A stretch of DNA of 64,000 nt. Origin: Methanoregula sp. (GTDB taxonomy: Archaea; Halobacteriota; Methanomicrobia; Methanomicrobiales; Methanospirillaceae). The translations under genes and the position numbers were made by a program. The notes under the pieces were generated by a model. It saw only the letters and a list, made by a program, of their open reading frames with translations, was not told the DNA's origin and ran no database searches. The DNA lies in NCBI RefSeq assembly GCF_028679125.1, contig NZ_JAJRCG010000011.1:1-64000 (forward strand). Direction: 5' to 3'. Positions 43,962 through 53,760 of this stretch are shown here, piece after piece (the first letter of the stretch is position 1; every line of letters begins with the position of its first letter).

Positions 43962-45899
43962 CTACACCATCGTATTCACGTCAAGTACTGGTACTACATC
44001 CCCGTCGCCAAGGATGGTTACTCCGCTCACTCCCCGGGTGGTCCCGATGAAGTGGCTTAAGGGTTTGACGACAACTTCCTGCTGCCCTTCAACAAGATCG
44101 ACCGGGATGCAGCATTTCTTCTTCTGGTATTGGACAACAATGAGGATCTCACAGACAAGCGAGGCGCCAACCATATCATTCAGCCAGAAGATCTGGATTA
44201 CTTCATCCCTCAAAAGGATTGCTTCGCCTTTCCCGATGTGATGGGAGTCATCCCGTTTGAAGTTGGCAACTTCAATAATACTGCTGATCGGAATGGCCAG
44301 GCGTTTCCCGTTGATCTTTACTATCATGACATCGACAATAGCCATTGTCGGAGGAAGCAGGAGTTCAAACCGGCTCCCCTTTCCCGGGGTGGTTTCAACC
44401 CGGATGGTACCTTTCAGTGATTCGATAGACCGTCTCACTACATCCAGGCCGACACCCCGCCCGCTGATATCGGTAATCTTGTCTGCGGTGGAGAAGCCGG
44501 GCTGGAACAGGAGTTCAACCGCCTCATCTGTGGTGAGGGTTTCTGCTGCTTCCTGGGTGATGAGACCTTTTTCAACGGCTTTTAATTTGACTTTTTCAAC
44601 ATTGATCCCGGCACCGTCATCGACAAGTTCGATGATAACATTATCCCGGTCACGGCGGGCAACCAGTCGGACGAGTCCCTTCCGGGGTTTGCCGGCTGCT
44701 TCCCGTGTTTCCGGGGACTCGATCCCATGGTTGACTGCATTTCTGATCAGGTGAAGCAGGGGATCGTTGAGACCGTCCATGACACTCCGGTCCAGTTCGG
44801 TCTCCCCGCCCTCCATGATAAATTCTACTTCCTTGCTGTCATACTGGGCGACATCGCGGACAACCCGGGGCAGGCGGTTGAATATATGGTTGAGCGGGAT
44901 CATCCGGATGATCATCATCAGGTTCTGGAGATCGGATACCGACCGGTCGACCATGGCGATGGCTTCATCCATTTCCTTGATATGGTGTTGCTCGGCTATC
45001 TGTTTGAGCCTGCCGCGGTTGATGACCAGATCCTCGACCAGGTTCATGATATGATCGAGCTGCGTGATATCGACCCTGAGGTTCTTGATCTCCCGGTTTT
45101 TGTCAGGTGAAGGAGCGCCGGCGGCAGCCGGCTTTTTACCGGAAGATGCATCCTCGCTTTTCTTTTCCTGTTTTTCTGCCGGTTTGATCTCAACGCTGGC
45201 AATCTCGGTGCCCAGCGCGGCAGTCTTCAGTGCGTCCTCTCCGGCTTCACTGGCAATCCGGAGCGTGAGGGATCCATCAAATTTCCCCTCGTCAATGGCT
45301 TCCTTTGACGGGTTGATGGTCGTGATGGTGCCGAGGGCTTCCAGGTTGCCGATGGCAATCATTGCCCTGACGTCCTTCATCATGCATTCCGTTGCCACGG
45401 TAATGCTGATATCATACAGAGGGAGATCTCCGGTATCTTCGGAGGTGGCAGAGGTATCCGCGACTGGTGTGGCAGCGGCGGGTGCTGTTTTCTCTTTCTT
45501 GACAGAATTACCACCAAGTTCAGAGAGCATCTTTTTTAATGCCTGCACCTGCTCGTCAGGGTTGAGGGAGGATGTGTCGCCGCCGCCTTCGACATCGTCG
45601 ATCATATGTTCCAGGACATCGGAACAGCCAAGGAGCAGGTCCTCGAGATCCTGTGACATCTCGGCAGACCCGCTCCGTATCAGCTGGAAGATATCCTCCA
45701 TTGCATGACACAGGCGTTCCATATCGGCAAAGCCCATGGATGCTGATGCGCCTTTGAGTGTATGGACGGAACGGAAAATTTCATCGATTGCATCCTGGTT
45801 GGGTCCCTTCTCAATAATGAGGAGATTCTTGACCAGGTTCTCATGGTTCTCCCGTGACTCTGCAACAAACAGGCCCCGGTAAGCTTCAAATTCAGACAT
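43962..45899 (-). CDS. cheA: Chemotaxis histidine kinase CheA
   Basis: A 645-residue kinase with all domains: P1 with phospho-accepting His46 in SVHTLKGASASMGF; P2-like response-regulator-binding region at about 155-240; P3 dimerisation helices (DITQLDHIMNLVEDLVINRG); P4 with N-box LIRNAVNHGIE near residue 380, then DDGAGINVEKVK and GRGVGLDVV; and a C-terminal CheW-like P5. It relays receptor state to CheY and CheB. The start overlaps cheB by eight bases. No cheW or receptor gene lies in the window, so they must be elsewhere. Confidence 0.95.
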   Translation of the reverse strand: MSEFEAYRGLFVAESRENHENLVKNLLIIEKGPNQDAIDEIFRSVHTLKGASASMGFADMERLCHAMEDIFQLIRSGSAEMSQDLEDLLLGCSDVLEHMIDDVEGGGDTSSLNPDEQVQALKKMLSELGGNSVKKEKTAPAAATPVADTSATSEDTGDLPLYDISITVATECMMKDVRAMIAIGNLEALGTITTINPSKEAIDEGKFDGSLTLRIASEAGEDALKTAALGTEIASVEIKPAEKQEKKSEDASSGKKPAAAGAPSPDKNREIKNLRVDITQLDHIMNLVEDLVINRGRLKQIAEQHHIKEMDEAIAMVDRSVSDLQNLMMIIRMIPLNHIFNRLPRVVRDVAQYDSKEVEFIMEGGETELDRSVMDGLNDPLLHLIRNAVNHGIESPETREAAGKPRKGLVRLVARRDRDNVIIELVDDGAGINVEKVKLKAVEKGLITQEAAETLTTDEAVELLFQPGFSTADKITDISGRGVGLDVVRRSIESLKGTIRVETTPGKGSRFELLLPPTMAIVDVMIVKINGKRLAIPISSIIEVANFKRDDSHHIGKGEAILLRDEVIQIFWLNDMVGASLVCEILIVVQYQKKKCCIPVDLVEGQQEVVVKPLSHFIGTTRGVSGVTILGDGDVVPVLDVNTMV

Positions 45900-46935
45900 G
45901 AGATTCCTCCATCTGGTGTATCAGTCGTTCAACCTCTTTTGCGATCTTGTTCAGCGGCAGGACTTTATCAACGGCATTTTTCTGGATGGCCGATCGGGCC
46001 ATCCCGTATACCAGGCAGTCTTTCTCATCACAGAGAATAGTTGTACCGCCTGCCTGCTTGATCGCATACGCACCCTCACCGGCATCATTTCCCATACCGC
46101 TCAGGATAACAGAAACAATATTTTTCCCGTAGATGTGGGCAGCAGACTCGAATGTCTTGTCAACAGCCGGCCTGACGCCATGAAGTGGGGGGGTAGTGGT
46201 GTGGATGATCCGACCTGTCCTGACATTATTTGCATTCAGATCCCCACTGATGACCGTATGGACACCTGCCTTGGAGAGCAGAATCTTGCCGGTCTCCACA
46301 GTATCGCCATTTTCAGTCTCTTTGACCGGCATGGATGCGATCCGGTCGAACCTTTCCGCGAGAGCAGCAGTAAAACCTGTTGGCATATGCTGGGTGACCA
46401 CAACACCTGCGGGAAGATCCGCAGGAAGTTCTGCAAGCAGGGTGTCAAGCATGGGCGGTCCACCAGCGGAAGAACCGATCAGGACAACGCGTTCAGCAGC
46501 AGTCCGTATCAGGGAAGGGGTCTTATGGGGCTGAAGCTGGGTGGGCAGTGTCACCAGATGTTTGATCTTCGAGACCAGTTCAGCACCGATATCCCGGACA
46601 TGGGGGATATCCTTTGGCTTCAGCATGAAGTCATCGGCACCCAGGTGAATAGCCTGCCGTGTCATCTCAGCATCCTTGGATGTGAGAGAACTCAGCATCA
46701 GGACTTTGGGACGACGTTTCTGTTTCTTAAGCTCCTCTAACACCTGGATACCCGTCATCTTGGGCATCTCGATATCGAGGGTAATGAGATCCGGCTTGAG
46801 GGACTGGATTTTCTCCAGCGCATCCAGGCCGTTCGACGCAGTTCCCACTACTTCGATCGATGGATCCGCTGTCACCATATCCCGGATGACCGTGCGCATG
46901 AACACGGAATCATCAACGATGAGGAGTTTTACCAT
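45892..46935 (-). CDS. cheB: Receptor methylesterase CheB
   Basis: A 347-residue protein. The receiver domain has acidic residues D8-D9 and phospho-acceptor D54 (LDIEMPKMTG). After a linker, the methylesterase domain carries the catalytic Ser in IGSSAGGPP near residue 155, His in VTQHMPTGF and Asp in SGMGNDAGEG. It removes methyl groups from receptors during adaptation. CheY precedes it by four bases. The partner methyltransferase CheR is not in this window. Confidence 0.95.
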   Translation of the reverse strand: MVKLLIVDDSVFMRTVIRDMVTADPSIEVVGTASNGLDALEKIQSLKPDLITLDIEMPKMTGIQVLEELKKQKRRPKVLMLSSLTSKDAEMTRQAIHLGADDFMLKPKDIPHVRDIGAELVSKIKHLVTLPTQLQPHKTPSLIRTAAERVVLIGSSAGGPPMLDTLLAELPADLPAGVVVTQHMPTGFTAALAERFDRIASMPVKETENGDTVETGKILLSKAGVHTVISGDLNANNVRTGRIIHTTTPPLHGVRPAVDKTFESAAHIYGKNIVSVILSGMGNDAGEGAYAIKQAGGTTILCDEKDCLVYGMARSAIQKNAVDKVLPLNKIAKEVERLIHQMEESHV

Positions 46936-46939
46936 AGCG

Positions 46940-47302
46940 TCAGGTTGAAAGGACGTTCTTTACTTCTTCAAGCACTTTCGGGGCCTGAAAGGGTTTCACG
47001 ATGTAACCTTTTGCCCCGGTCTTGATGGCCAGTTTCACCATCTGTTCCTGGCCCACGGCGGTGCACATGACAACCCGTGCGGCTGGATCGATGGCTTTTA
47101 TCCCTTTGAGGGCTTCGATCCCGTTCATCTTGGGCATCACGACATCCATGGTAACAAGGTCCGGTTTCAGTTCCTTGTATTTTGCAACGGCCTCTTCACC
47201 GTCTCCTGCTTCACCGGCGATAGTATGGCCCCCGGAGAACAGGATATTTTTGAGAAGGGTTCTCATAAAGAGGGTATCATCCACGATCAGTATCTTTCCC
47301 AT
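46940..47302 (-). CDS. cheY: Response regulator CheY
   Basis: A single receiver domain of 120 residues: D8-D9, phospho-acceptor D53 (TMDVVMPKMN), Thr in MCTAVGQ and Lys in YIVKPFQ. It carries the signal from CheA to the archaellum switch, in archaea through CheF and the ArlCDE proteins. It is preceded by cheF (gap 68 bases), where an internal promoter is possible. Its receiver is similar to that of CheB. Confidence 0.93.
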   Translation of the reverse strand: MGKILIVDDTLFMRTLLKNILFSGGHTIAGEAGDGEEAVAKYKELKPDLVTMDVVMPKMNGIEALKGIKAIDPAARVVMCTAVGQEQMVKLAIKTGAKGYIVKPFQAPKVLEEVKNVLST

Positions 47303-47370
47303 TGACGATCAAATAACTCATTGGTATATGATTACATAAAACTCTATGGGAATGAAAAAAAGGAAAGTGT

Positions 47371-48180
47371 TCAGTTTGTTTGAGATTTTGTTGCATCAGA
47401 AATGTACCTGACACCTTTTGTCGTCAGCTGGACTTCCCTGCGGATGGTGGCGACTTCGGCAAGACCGAGTTTCAATATTTTGTCATAGATTGCATCCAGC
47501 TGCTTGTGGGGGATGTTGAGCATATTCTCGATGGCATGGGAGTCCATCCCCGAATAGATGAGCATGGCGACCTGCTGATCTACACCATCAAGTTCCGTGC
47601 CTTTCATATCCATGCTTTTGGTGGTCTCTTTAAGGAAGTTGAAGAGCACCTGAAGGGTCGAGAGCGGGCAGAGGACCATGCTTGAGACAACTTCGCCGGA
47701 TTCAAGGTGATCGATACGGACCACATCGGTGGGTTTTCCCTGGACTTCACGTTTTGTCAGTTCGATACCCGCAACATCGTTAACCGGGACGCAGACCTGT
47801 TTTGTCGGGCTGACGAACCAGATGCCTGAGTGGACGACAACAACGCTGCCTTTCTCCCACTGGGCATCCTTGATCATGACACCTCCTTTGATTGCCGGTG
47901 ACATAAAATACGCCATGAGTCGGTACGCGTTACAGGAACTCAGGATCATTTTTTTCAGGACTGCCAGGACTTTGTCCACGGAAAGAATCTTGTATACAAC
48001 CTCGACATTGGTCTTGTCCGTGATGATGAGGATGTTTTTCTTCTCTTCAACATCCACAACGGTCTTGAAAAGGACCTCTTTGTTAACCGGGGCCGGCAGT
48101 GCAATGCGATCCTCCCCTATCCCCAGTTTGATGACAATCCACGCATTATTATGTTCGATTTTTGCCGGTACTTCCTTCAT
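47371..48180 (-). CDS. cheF: Archaeal taxis protein CheF (DUF439)
   Basis: A 269-residue cytoplasmic protein with the archaea-specific CheF layout. A beta-rich N-terminal domain contains LFKTVVDVEEKKNILIITDK, then GIWFVSPTKQVCVPVNDVAG and SSMVLCPLSTLQVLFNFL. A C-terminal winged-helix-like part (DGVDQQVAMLIYSGMDSHAI, LAEVATIRREVQLTTKG) completes it. In Halobacterium, CheF binds CheY, CheD, CheC2 and the FlaCE motor protein and is needed for switching. Its place between motor and che genes agrees with that adaptor role. Confidence 0.88.
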   Translation of the reverse strand: MKEVPAKIEHNNAWIVIKLGIGEDRIALPAPVNKEVLFKTVVDVEEKKNILIITDKTNVEVVYKILSVDKVLAVLKKMILSSCNAYRLMAYFMSPAIKGGVMIKDAQWEKGSVVVVHSGIWFVSPTKQVCVPVNDVAGIELTKREVQGKPTDVVRIDHLESGEVVSSMVLCPLSTLQVLFNFLKETTKSMDMKGTELDGVDQQVAMLIYSGMDSHAIENMLNIPHKQLDAIYDKILKLGLAEVATIRREVQLTTKGVRYISDATKSQTN

Positions 48181-48240
48181 GTGTCCTCCCGTGTACGTAA
48201 AATCCTGGTCTGATTTTTATGATTTTTCATGATTCCGGAG

Positions 48241-49500
48241 TCAGTTGGTATTCTTTGCCGGAGGCAACTTTGTATCTTTTGGTTTTGAGGTTTTGCTAAT
48301 CTGCTGGTACACACCCTGCAGTTCATCCTCAATCTCAGTTGCTGAGGCTTTAAAGTCCTTCAGTTCACGCAGCAGGCTGAGGTCTTTCTCCTTTTTTACG
48401 TGTTTGACTTCGGCTGCGAGGGAACTGAGCATGTCTTCATCGGATGTGGTGGCCCCTCCGGCAAATGATGCCATATCCGACTGCATGCCGAGCTGGTCAT
48501 TCGGATTTTCAGCACTGGGCGGTGCATCTGAAGGAATCCATGCGGTCTTGACGGTGTTGTCTGTTGGTGGAGCGGTTGCAGGAGCCCCCCTCCCTGTAGC
48601 GGATGTGGCTTCTGCGGTGTCTGGTGCAGTACCAGCAGCATCCGGTACATCCCCCATGTCATCATCCATTTCGACATCATCGAGATTGATGTTGTCGAGA
48701 TCACCGAATTCCGCATCAAGACTACTGTCTCCCTCAAGCCCGCTGAATTCGTCCAGGGAAGATGCGCTGTCGGAAGGTGGAGCACCGGCAGATGCAGCCA
48801 TCTCTTCCATGGATGGCATGGATAATTCCGGTGCTGGGAGACCTGAATCCGGGGTAATCTCTTCCGGCATTTCCGGGGGAGAATCATCATCAAGCCCATC
48901 CAGAAGCGAGGAATCAAATTCATCGCCGGAAAGGGATAGGAATGGATCCTCCGCCCCTCCCGGGGGGGTTGCAGCCATTCCCCCGGCTCCGCCCGCAACG
49001 GTGGAGCTTGCCGATGTGGACGTGGTTCTGGTGACTTTTTCGTTCACCGTCTTATCGAGCATCTTGTTGATGTCTTCAACTTTTTTGCCCTTTGCAAATT
49101 TCAGCCGGATGATGTTTTTGAGAGTTCCCACAGGAGCGAAGAGAGAGGTTATGCGTGCGCCAAATCCTGTCTTACCGCCCGGGGTTTTCGCAGACTCTGC
49201 CTTGGCAGGTTTTTTTACAGGAGCATCAGTTTTCCGGGGTGCCTTTGTATCCTTTGGAGCTGCGTGTTTCTCGAAAAATTTCATCCCGTCAAGACGTTTG
49301 AGAATGCCGCTCGTTTTCATCAGTGCGAATTTTGCCCGAATTTCTGCCATCGTGACAATACCCAGGGCAAAGACCATGATGATGACCAGGATCCCCATTA
49401 TCAGAAGGAGCTGGATGAGGGTGACATCAAAGAAGATGAATACAAGACCCACGGTAAGAATGGTACAGAGCATTACGATCCTGCGAACACTATCTTTCAT
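48241..49500 (-). CDS. Archaellum-cluster membrane protein with long acidic region (unknown)
   Basis: A 419-residue protein from the ATG at 49500 (GAGGT nearby). Two membrane spans fill residues 9-50 (IVMLCTILTVGLVFIF, LLLIMGILVIIMVFAL). A basic region to about 155 contains MKTSGILKRLDGMKFFEKHA and Lys/Pro stretches. About 190 acidic, Ser/Ala/Pro-rich, probably disordered residues follow. A C-terminal helix (KKEKDLSLLRELKDFKASAT and onward) could form a coiled coil reminiscent of ArlC/D helices. It starts ten bases after arlJ and precedes cheF. Position suggests a membrane-side scaffold between the motor and the Che proteins. No known family is assigned. Confidence 0.7.
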   Translation of the reverse strand: MKDSVRRIVMLCTILTVGLVFIFFDVTLIQLLLIMGILVIIMVFALGIVTMAEIRAKFALMKTSGILKRLDGMKFFEKHAAPKDTKAPRKTDAPVKKPAKAESAKTPGGKTGFGARITSLFAPVGTLKNIIRLKFAKGKKVEDINKMLDKTVNEKVTRTTSTSASSTVAGGAGGMAATPPGGAEDPFLSLSGDEFDSSLLDGLDDDSPPEMPEEITPDSGLPAPELSMPSMEEMAASAGAPPSDSASSLDEFSGLEGDSSLDAEFGDLDNINLDDVEMDDDMGDVPDAAGTAPDTAEATSATGRGAPATAPPTDNTVKTAWIPSDAPPSAENPNDQLGMQSDMASFAGGATTSDEDMLSSLAAEVKHVKKEKDLSLLRELKDFKASATEIEDELQGVYQQISKTSKPKDTKLPPAKNTN

Positions 49501-49510
49501 TTTAACAACC

Positions 49511-51145
49511 TCATGTAGCAACACCTGCTCCCATTTGCTGGAGCCCCTCAGGACTGAAGAACATGCCCACGCCGATAGGTGTAAGAACCAGTACAAGACC
49601 GGTTAGTAAACAGAATATGGCGCCATAGAAATAAAACATATACCGATCGCCACCACCTACAATGCGGGCGGCGAGAATATCGGATATAGTAATAATGGTC
49701 AGACAGATCACAACAAAGGCTCCCATCTCTTTTTCAGGAAAATTAGTGAACATGCCAAGCCCTCCGCCAAGTACCTGATTGGCAGACACTCCTCCCATGC
49801 TTGACGCACCTGATGCGGAAGAAACATTCTGGAACTGGGACATCATGCTCGTGACGGATCCTGTTAATACGACCATGATACGGTACAGTGCAACAAAGAT
49901 AGCGGTCATGGCAATATGCATCGCAAAGAGCAGTATGATAAAACTGCGGGAACGCATGTCTTTCTTCTCACGGAGGAGTGTCTGTTCCAGGACAGATGCG
50001 CCGACAAGGTTCCCGATCGGTTCCGGTGGCCCTCCCAGGGTGACCGTATCCAGGTAAATATTAAGGTATTTGTAGATGTAATTGCTCCCGGACTCCCCGA
50101 TAAATTTGTCCCAGACCTGCTTGGTGTCGAGACCCAGGTTCATTTTGGAATAGACCGAGTCTACGAGGGGTTCCAGGGCGATAAGCGATTTGCGGTCAAT
50201 GATGTTGAGTGCATAGACCGCGGTAGTGCCCTGCCCCCCCATCACGGCCCCGAAACTCCGGATGAATACCGAGAAGTCGTTATCCCTCATGGTGATATTG
50301 GCGTCATCAATGAACCCGATGAGGCCTAATGGCACCAGCAGGATCCCGATGAGAAGATAGATCATACCGGCACTGGCTCCCAGCAATGCGAGGATGATGA
50401 CACCAGCGATGGTAATCGGTATGATGATCCGTTCCATGGCATAGATGGTCTTTTGTTCCTTGGAGGGGCGACTGGACAGACCATGGGTTTTTGGATCATC
50501 CGGTGAGGACTGGTACATGAGCAGGTTGCCGAAAAAACTGATGGCCAGGATAATCCCGTATGCCATATTCAGCGTCGAATTCAACCCTGTGGGTGAGTAG
50601 ATCGCGATCGAGATCATGAGGGTGACACCGATCACTGTCCCTGACAGGAGCATGGCGATATAGGCATCTCCCCATTTCTGGACCATCTCCAGCCCCTGCT
50701 CGACCTGGCTCCGGTACACGCTGCGGACCGTAGCCAACTCATTTTTCAGGAAATCATCATCAGGCACACCGGATTCTATTGCATTGGCGTACCGGTTCAA
50801 CATGCTCTGCAGGATGGGGTTCTTAACCCGCTCGGCAACAATGCTGAGGGACTCAGAATAACTCCACCCCCATTTCTTGGTATACGTGTCAACTTTGGCA
50901 ATATACCTGGCAGAGATGTATTCCTTCCGGTTGGCTGAAAAAGAGAAGATCTCCGGTCGCGATGCATTGGCAAGGGCGAGGGATGCCATGTAGGTAGTCA
51001 TGAAGAGGAGGTCGCCACTCATCTTCTTGCCTTCAGACATATCGTTGAGCTTCGCTTTGAGTCCCTCAATTGTTGAAGCAAAGGGGATGGCCCGCCCGCG
51101 TTTTGCTTCTCCGGTATCAGGGGTGGGATCAGGCATGTCAGGCAC
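49511..51145 (-). CDS. arlJ: Archaellum membrane platform protein ArlJ (FlaJ)
   Basis: A 544-residue polytopic protein of the T2SF/TadC type, with about nine membrane spans in two bundles around large cytoplasmic loops. The first loop has KVDTYTKKWGWSYSESLSIV, and the second includes RDNDFSVFIRSFGAVMGGQG and GGPPEPIGNLVGASVLEQTL. It is the membrane core on which the ArlI hexamer acts for assembly and rotation. It overlaps arlI by eight bases. The C-terminal part has extra hydrophobic segments and a Gly/Ser loop (SSASGASSMGG). Confidence 0.93.
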   Translation of the reverse strand: MPDMPDPTPDTGEAKRGRAIPFASTIEGLKAKLNDMSEGKKMSGDLLFMTTYMASLALANASRPEIFSFSANRKEYISARYIAKVDTYTKKWGWSYSESLSIVAERVKNPILQSMLNRYANAIESGVPDDDFLKNELATVRSVYRSQVEQGLEMVQKWGDAYIAMLLSGTVIGVTLMISIAIYSPTGLNSTLNMAYGIILAISFFGNLLMYQSSPDDPKTHGLSSRPSKEQKTIYAMERIIIPITIAGVIILALLGASAGMIYLLIGILLVPLGLIGFIDDANITMRDNDFSVFIRSFGAVMGGQGTTAVYALNIIDRKSLIALEPLVDSVYSKMNLGLDTKQVWDKFIGESGSNYIYKYLNIYLDTVTLGGPPEPIGNLVGASVLEQTLLREKKDMRSRSFIILLFAMHIAMTAIFVALYRIMVVLTGSVTSMMSQFQNVSSASGASSMGGVSANQVLGGGLGMFTNFPEKEMGAFVVICLTIITISDILAARIVGGGDRYMFYFYGAIFCLLTGLVLVLTPIGVGMFFSPEGLQQMGAGVAT

Positions 51146-53006
51146 CGATAGTCAGGAGGCCCTGTTTCTTGATCTTGGTCATCATATGGAACAGGTCCCA
51201 GAATTTCGTATATCCTGCCTTGTGCAGGCGCTCAAGGATCTTTGCCCGTTTTTCCACTTCGAGATAGATCTCTGCTTTCCTGCTATCCGGCATACCCAGC
51301 ATGGTTGCGATCTTGTTTTCCAGCAGGTACGAACTGCCTTTTCCCGACCAGACAAAGGTATCTGATACCGGTTCCCAGCCAAACATCTGCACGAACGTGA
51401 ATCCCTGGGTCTCCGGATTATAGCCGACCAGCTCATTGATACTGATCATGCGCCGGACCAGCTGGCCGTCAGGACGTTTGACTGCGCTCTGGATGATAAC
51501 GAGGTTAAGGTTGTCCACATAGGTCTTGGGGATATTGATCGGGTCACCGCAGAGACGCTGGATCAGTTTCTCGACGGAAGCCGCGTGGAATGTGCTCATG
51601 ACGGGGTGGCCGGTCTGCATGGCACCAAATGCCACGGCTCCCTCGACCCCTCGGATTTCTCCCACAAGGATCTGGTTGGGGCGTTGACGGAGAGCTGCCT
51701 TCAGCAGGTCGAACATGGAGACTTCACCGGTCCCTCCTTCGCTTTCACCTTTCCCTTTGGCAATTGCCACTTCCCGCACCCAGTTCCGGTGGGGAACATT
51801 TAGTTCGGGGGTATCCTCGATGGTAACAATCTTGTTCTCCGGGGGAATGAATGTCGTGATCGCATTCAGGAGCGTTGTCTTGCCGCTTGCAGTCTCACCG
51901 CTGACGAAAAGGGACATGCCGTATTCGACACAGATCCAAAGGTATGCGGCAGCCGTATAATCGATACCATTGCTCTCGACAATATTGAGAATGGAGAGCG
52001 GGACTTCGTTCACTTTACGGATACTGAAGTTGCTCCCGTGCCGTGAGATGGCAGTACCGTACACAATGTTGATACGGGAGCCGTCCAGCAGTGTGGCATC
52101 GACAATCGGACTCCGGTAGGTAATTGGACGTTTGATCCGTTCCGCCATCTTGACGACAAATTCGTCCAGTTCGCTGGAGACCTTGAACTCGATAACGGAT
52201 TTTAACCCCTTGAAGATCTTGTGCTCGATGAAGATCGGCCCGACACCATCGCAGGAGATATCTTCGATATATGAGTCGGAGAGGAAGGGTTTTAGGACAC
52301 CCATGTCGATTTTATCGCGGACCAGCAGGTATTCAATGGCCCGGTATTCCGGGTCGGTCAGGATAATCTTTCCCTCCGGTGTCATGGGGATCTGGTGTTT
52401 CTTCTTTACCTTGCTCATCTTGTCTTTGGCAGAGAAATCGGTATTGAGGAAGGTGGTAAGTTTCGACTTGAGATCCTGCTGGCCCGGGGCGGTTCCGGTG
52501 AGCTGGGAAAGGTCCATGTTCTTTGGTTTGATAACCGCAACGGTTGCGAGCATCTTCCTGAGGACTTCCGCCCGCTCCTTGTCGCTGATGGGGTCCTCTT
52601 CAAGCCCATCGATGAGATCGATAAGTTTGGTCTCGACAACCGGTTGCAGCAGGTTGACGCTGTGGAGGAAGGACGGCTCTATGGGAATGTAAAAGTTCCT
52701 GACATCGTCCGGGTCGGGAAGGATATGGATGAAGGTGGTCTCGTTTACCGGGTAGATGATGTTCGGACTTTTCATTGATCGAAGATCTTTTTTCAGTTCA
52801 GAGAGAAAAAGGGGAATACCGTAGGTATTTACCGGGAATGTGTGGAGATATTCAAGGAGATGGGGACTTGCCTTGACATAATCCTTGGCATTTGCCGGGA
52901 GCATCTTATAGAGCGCACTGGACTCTATATCATTGTAAAAATCGATGGTTGTGTCAATTGTCTCCGGTTTGAACGGGAGATTGATTGCAACTGATAGGGT
53001 ACCCAT
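51138..53006 (-). CDS. arlI: Archaellum motor ATPase ArlI (FlaI)
   Basis: A 622-residue secretion-type ATPase. A long N-terminal part of about 250 residues precedes the core. The core holds Walker A GETASGKTT near residue 367, the Asp box IVTIEDTPELNVPHRNWVRE, Walker B ILVGEIRGVEGAVAF, and the His box TGHPVMSTFHAASVEKLIQR. It powers both archaellin export and filament rotation as a hexamer. The start follows arlH by one base, and the 3' end overlaps arlJ. All catalytic motifs are intact. Confidence 0.95.
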   Translation of the reverse strand: MGTLSVAINLPFKPETIDTTIDFYNDIESSALYKMLPANAKDYVKASPHLLEYLHTFPVNTYGIPLFLSELKKDLRSMKSPNIIYPVNETTFIHILPDPDDVRNFYIPIEPSFLHSVNLLQPVVETKLIDLIDGLEEDPISDKERAEVLRKMLATVAVIKPKNMDLSQLTGTAPGQQDLKSKLTTFLNTDFSAKDKMSKVKKKHQIPMTPEGKIILTDPEYRAIEYLLVRDKIDMGVLKPFLSDSYIEDISCDGVGPIFIEHKIFKGLKSVIEFKVSSELDEFVVKMAERIKRPITYRSPIVDATLLDGSRINIVYGTAISRHGSNFSIRKVNEVPLSILNIVESNGIDYTAAAYLWICVEYGMSLFVSGETASGKTTLLNAITTFIPPENKIVTIEDTPELNVPHRNWVREVAIAKGKGESEGGTGEVSMFDLLKAALRQRPNQILVGEIRGVEGAVAFGAMQTGHPVMSTFHAASVEKLIQRLCGDPINIPKTYVDNLNLVIIQSAVKRPDGQLVRRMISINELVGYNPETQGFTFVQMFGWEPVSDTFVWSGKGSSYLLENKIATMLGMPDSRKAEIYLEVEKRAKILERLHKAGYTKFWDLFHMMTKIKKQGLLTIGA

Positions 53007-53007
53007 G

Positions 53008-53742
53008 TCAGACCTTAGCGAAGCTCATCGGGATAATCTTCATGCCATATCCCGGGTGGACCTCGAAACTGACAAGGTTTCCGGTGGTCTTGCGGGCACC
53101 CCGGACTTTGACAACCTCCATAACCATGACGTACTTGTCGCCAACAAGTGCCTTTTTCATGTTGAGGTGGGCATCGCAGATGGAACGAATACGCACAAGA
53201 GTGTCCTCTTCAAAGGCGTAGGTATGGAGCGTGACAAGGATTGTCTTGCCGTGATCGACGAGGGACTTGCAGTTGGTGAAGAAGGTGAGGATGGAATCGG
53301 TCTCGGCATATTCGGTGAACAGGGTGAGTGAATCGACAATGATTACCTGAGATTTACTTTTCTGGATATGGGTGATGAGGTGGGCAAGGATACCGACCAT
53401 CTCCTCTTTTTTCCATTCAAACCCGACAACGTGGAGGGGAAACACCTTGAGATACCCCCAGGCAAAATACTCGGAGATGTCAAGGCTCATGGATTCCATC
53501 TGCTTGATAAAACTCTTGCTCGTGCTCTCGGTCGTGAAGAGATCAACGGACAATCCCTGTTTCATGGCACCCCAGATGATCTGCTGGGTGAGGACACTCT
53601 TGCCGGTATCGTTCTCTCCTTCAATAAGGGTCAGGGACTCAAGCGGGAGTCCATCGGCTATCTTCTTGTCCAGTTCAGTGTTACCGGTTGAGATGATTTG
53701 CCGGTCCTCGCCTCCCATCAGATCGGAAATAGATGATGCCAT
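53008..53742 (-). CDS. arlH: Archaellum regulatory protein ArlH (FlaH)
   Basis: A 244-residue RecA/KaiC-like protein with Walker A GENDTGKS at residues 42-49 and VIIVDSLTLF as Walker B. It lacks a full catalytic glutamate setting, as is usual for ArlH, which binds but does not turn over ATP well. ArlH forms a ring that regulates ArlI in the motor. The central HVVGFEWKKEEMVGIL and MISLEVHPG-like C-terminal regions match the family. It is positioned between arlF and arlI. Confidence 0.93.
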   Translation of the reverse strand: MASSISDLMGGEDRQIISTGNTELDKKIADGLPLESLTLIEGENDTGKSVLTQQIIWGAMKQGLSVDLFTTESTSKSFIKQMESMSLDISEYFAWGYLKVFPLHVVGFEWKKEEMVGILAHLITHIQKSKSQVIIVDSLTLFTEYAETDSILTFFTNCKSLVDHGKTILVTLHTYAFEEDTLVRIRSICDAHLNMKKALVGDKYVMVMEVVKVRGARKTTGNLVSFEVHPGYGMKIIPMSFAKV

Positions 53743-53760
53743 GTAAATCTCTCTCCATAT

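Noticed and set aside
48245-49606. 453-codon plus-strand frame opposite the acidic membrane protein
   Set aside because: It is the antisense of a Ser/Ala/Asp-rich gene, which keeps stops out; the minus strand has the ribosome-binding site, membrane spans and operon context.
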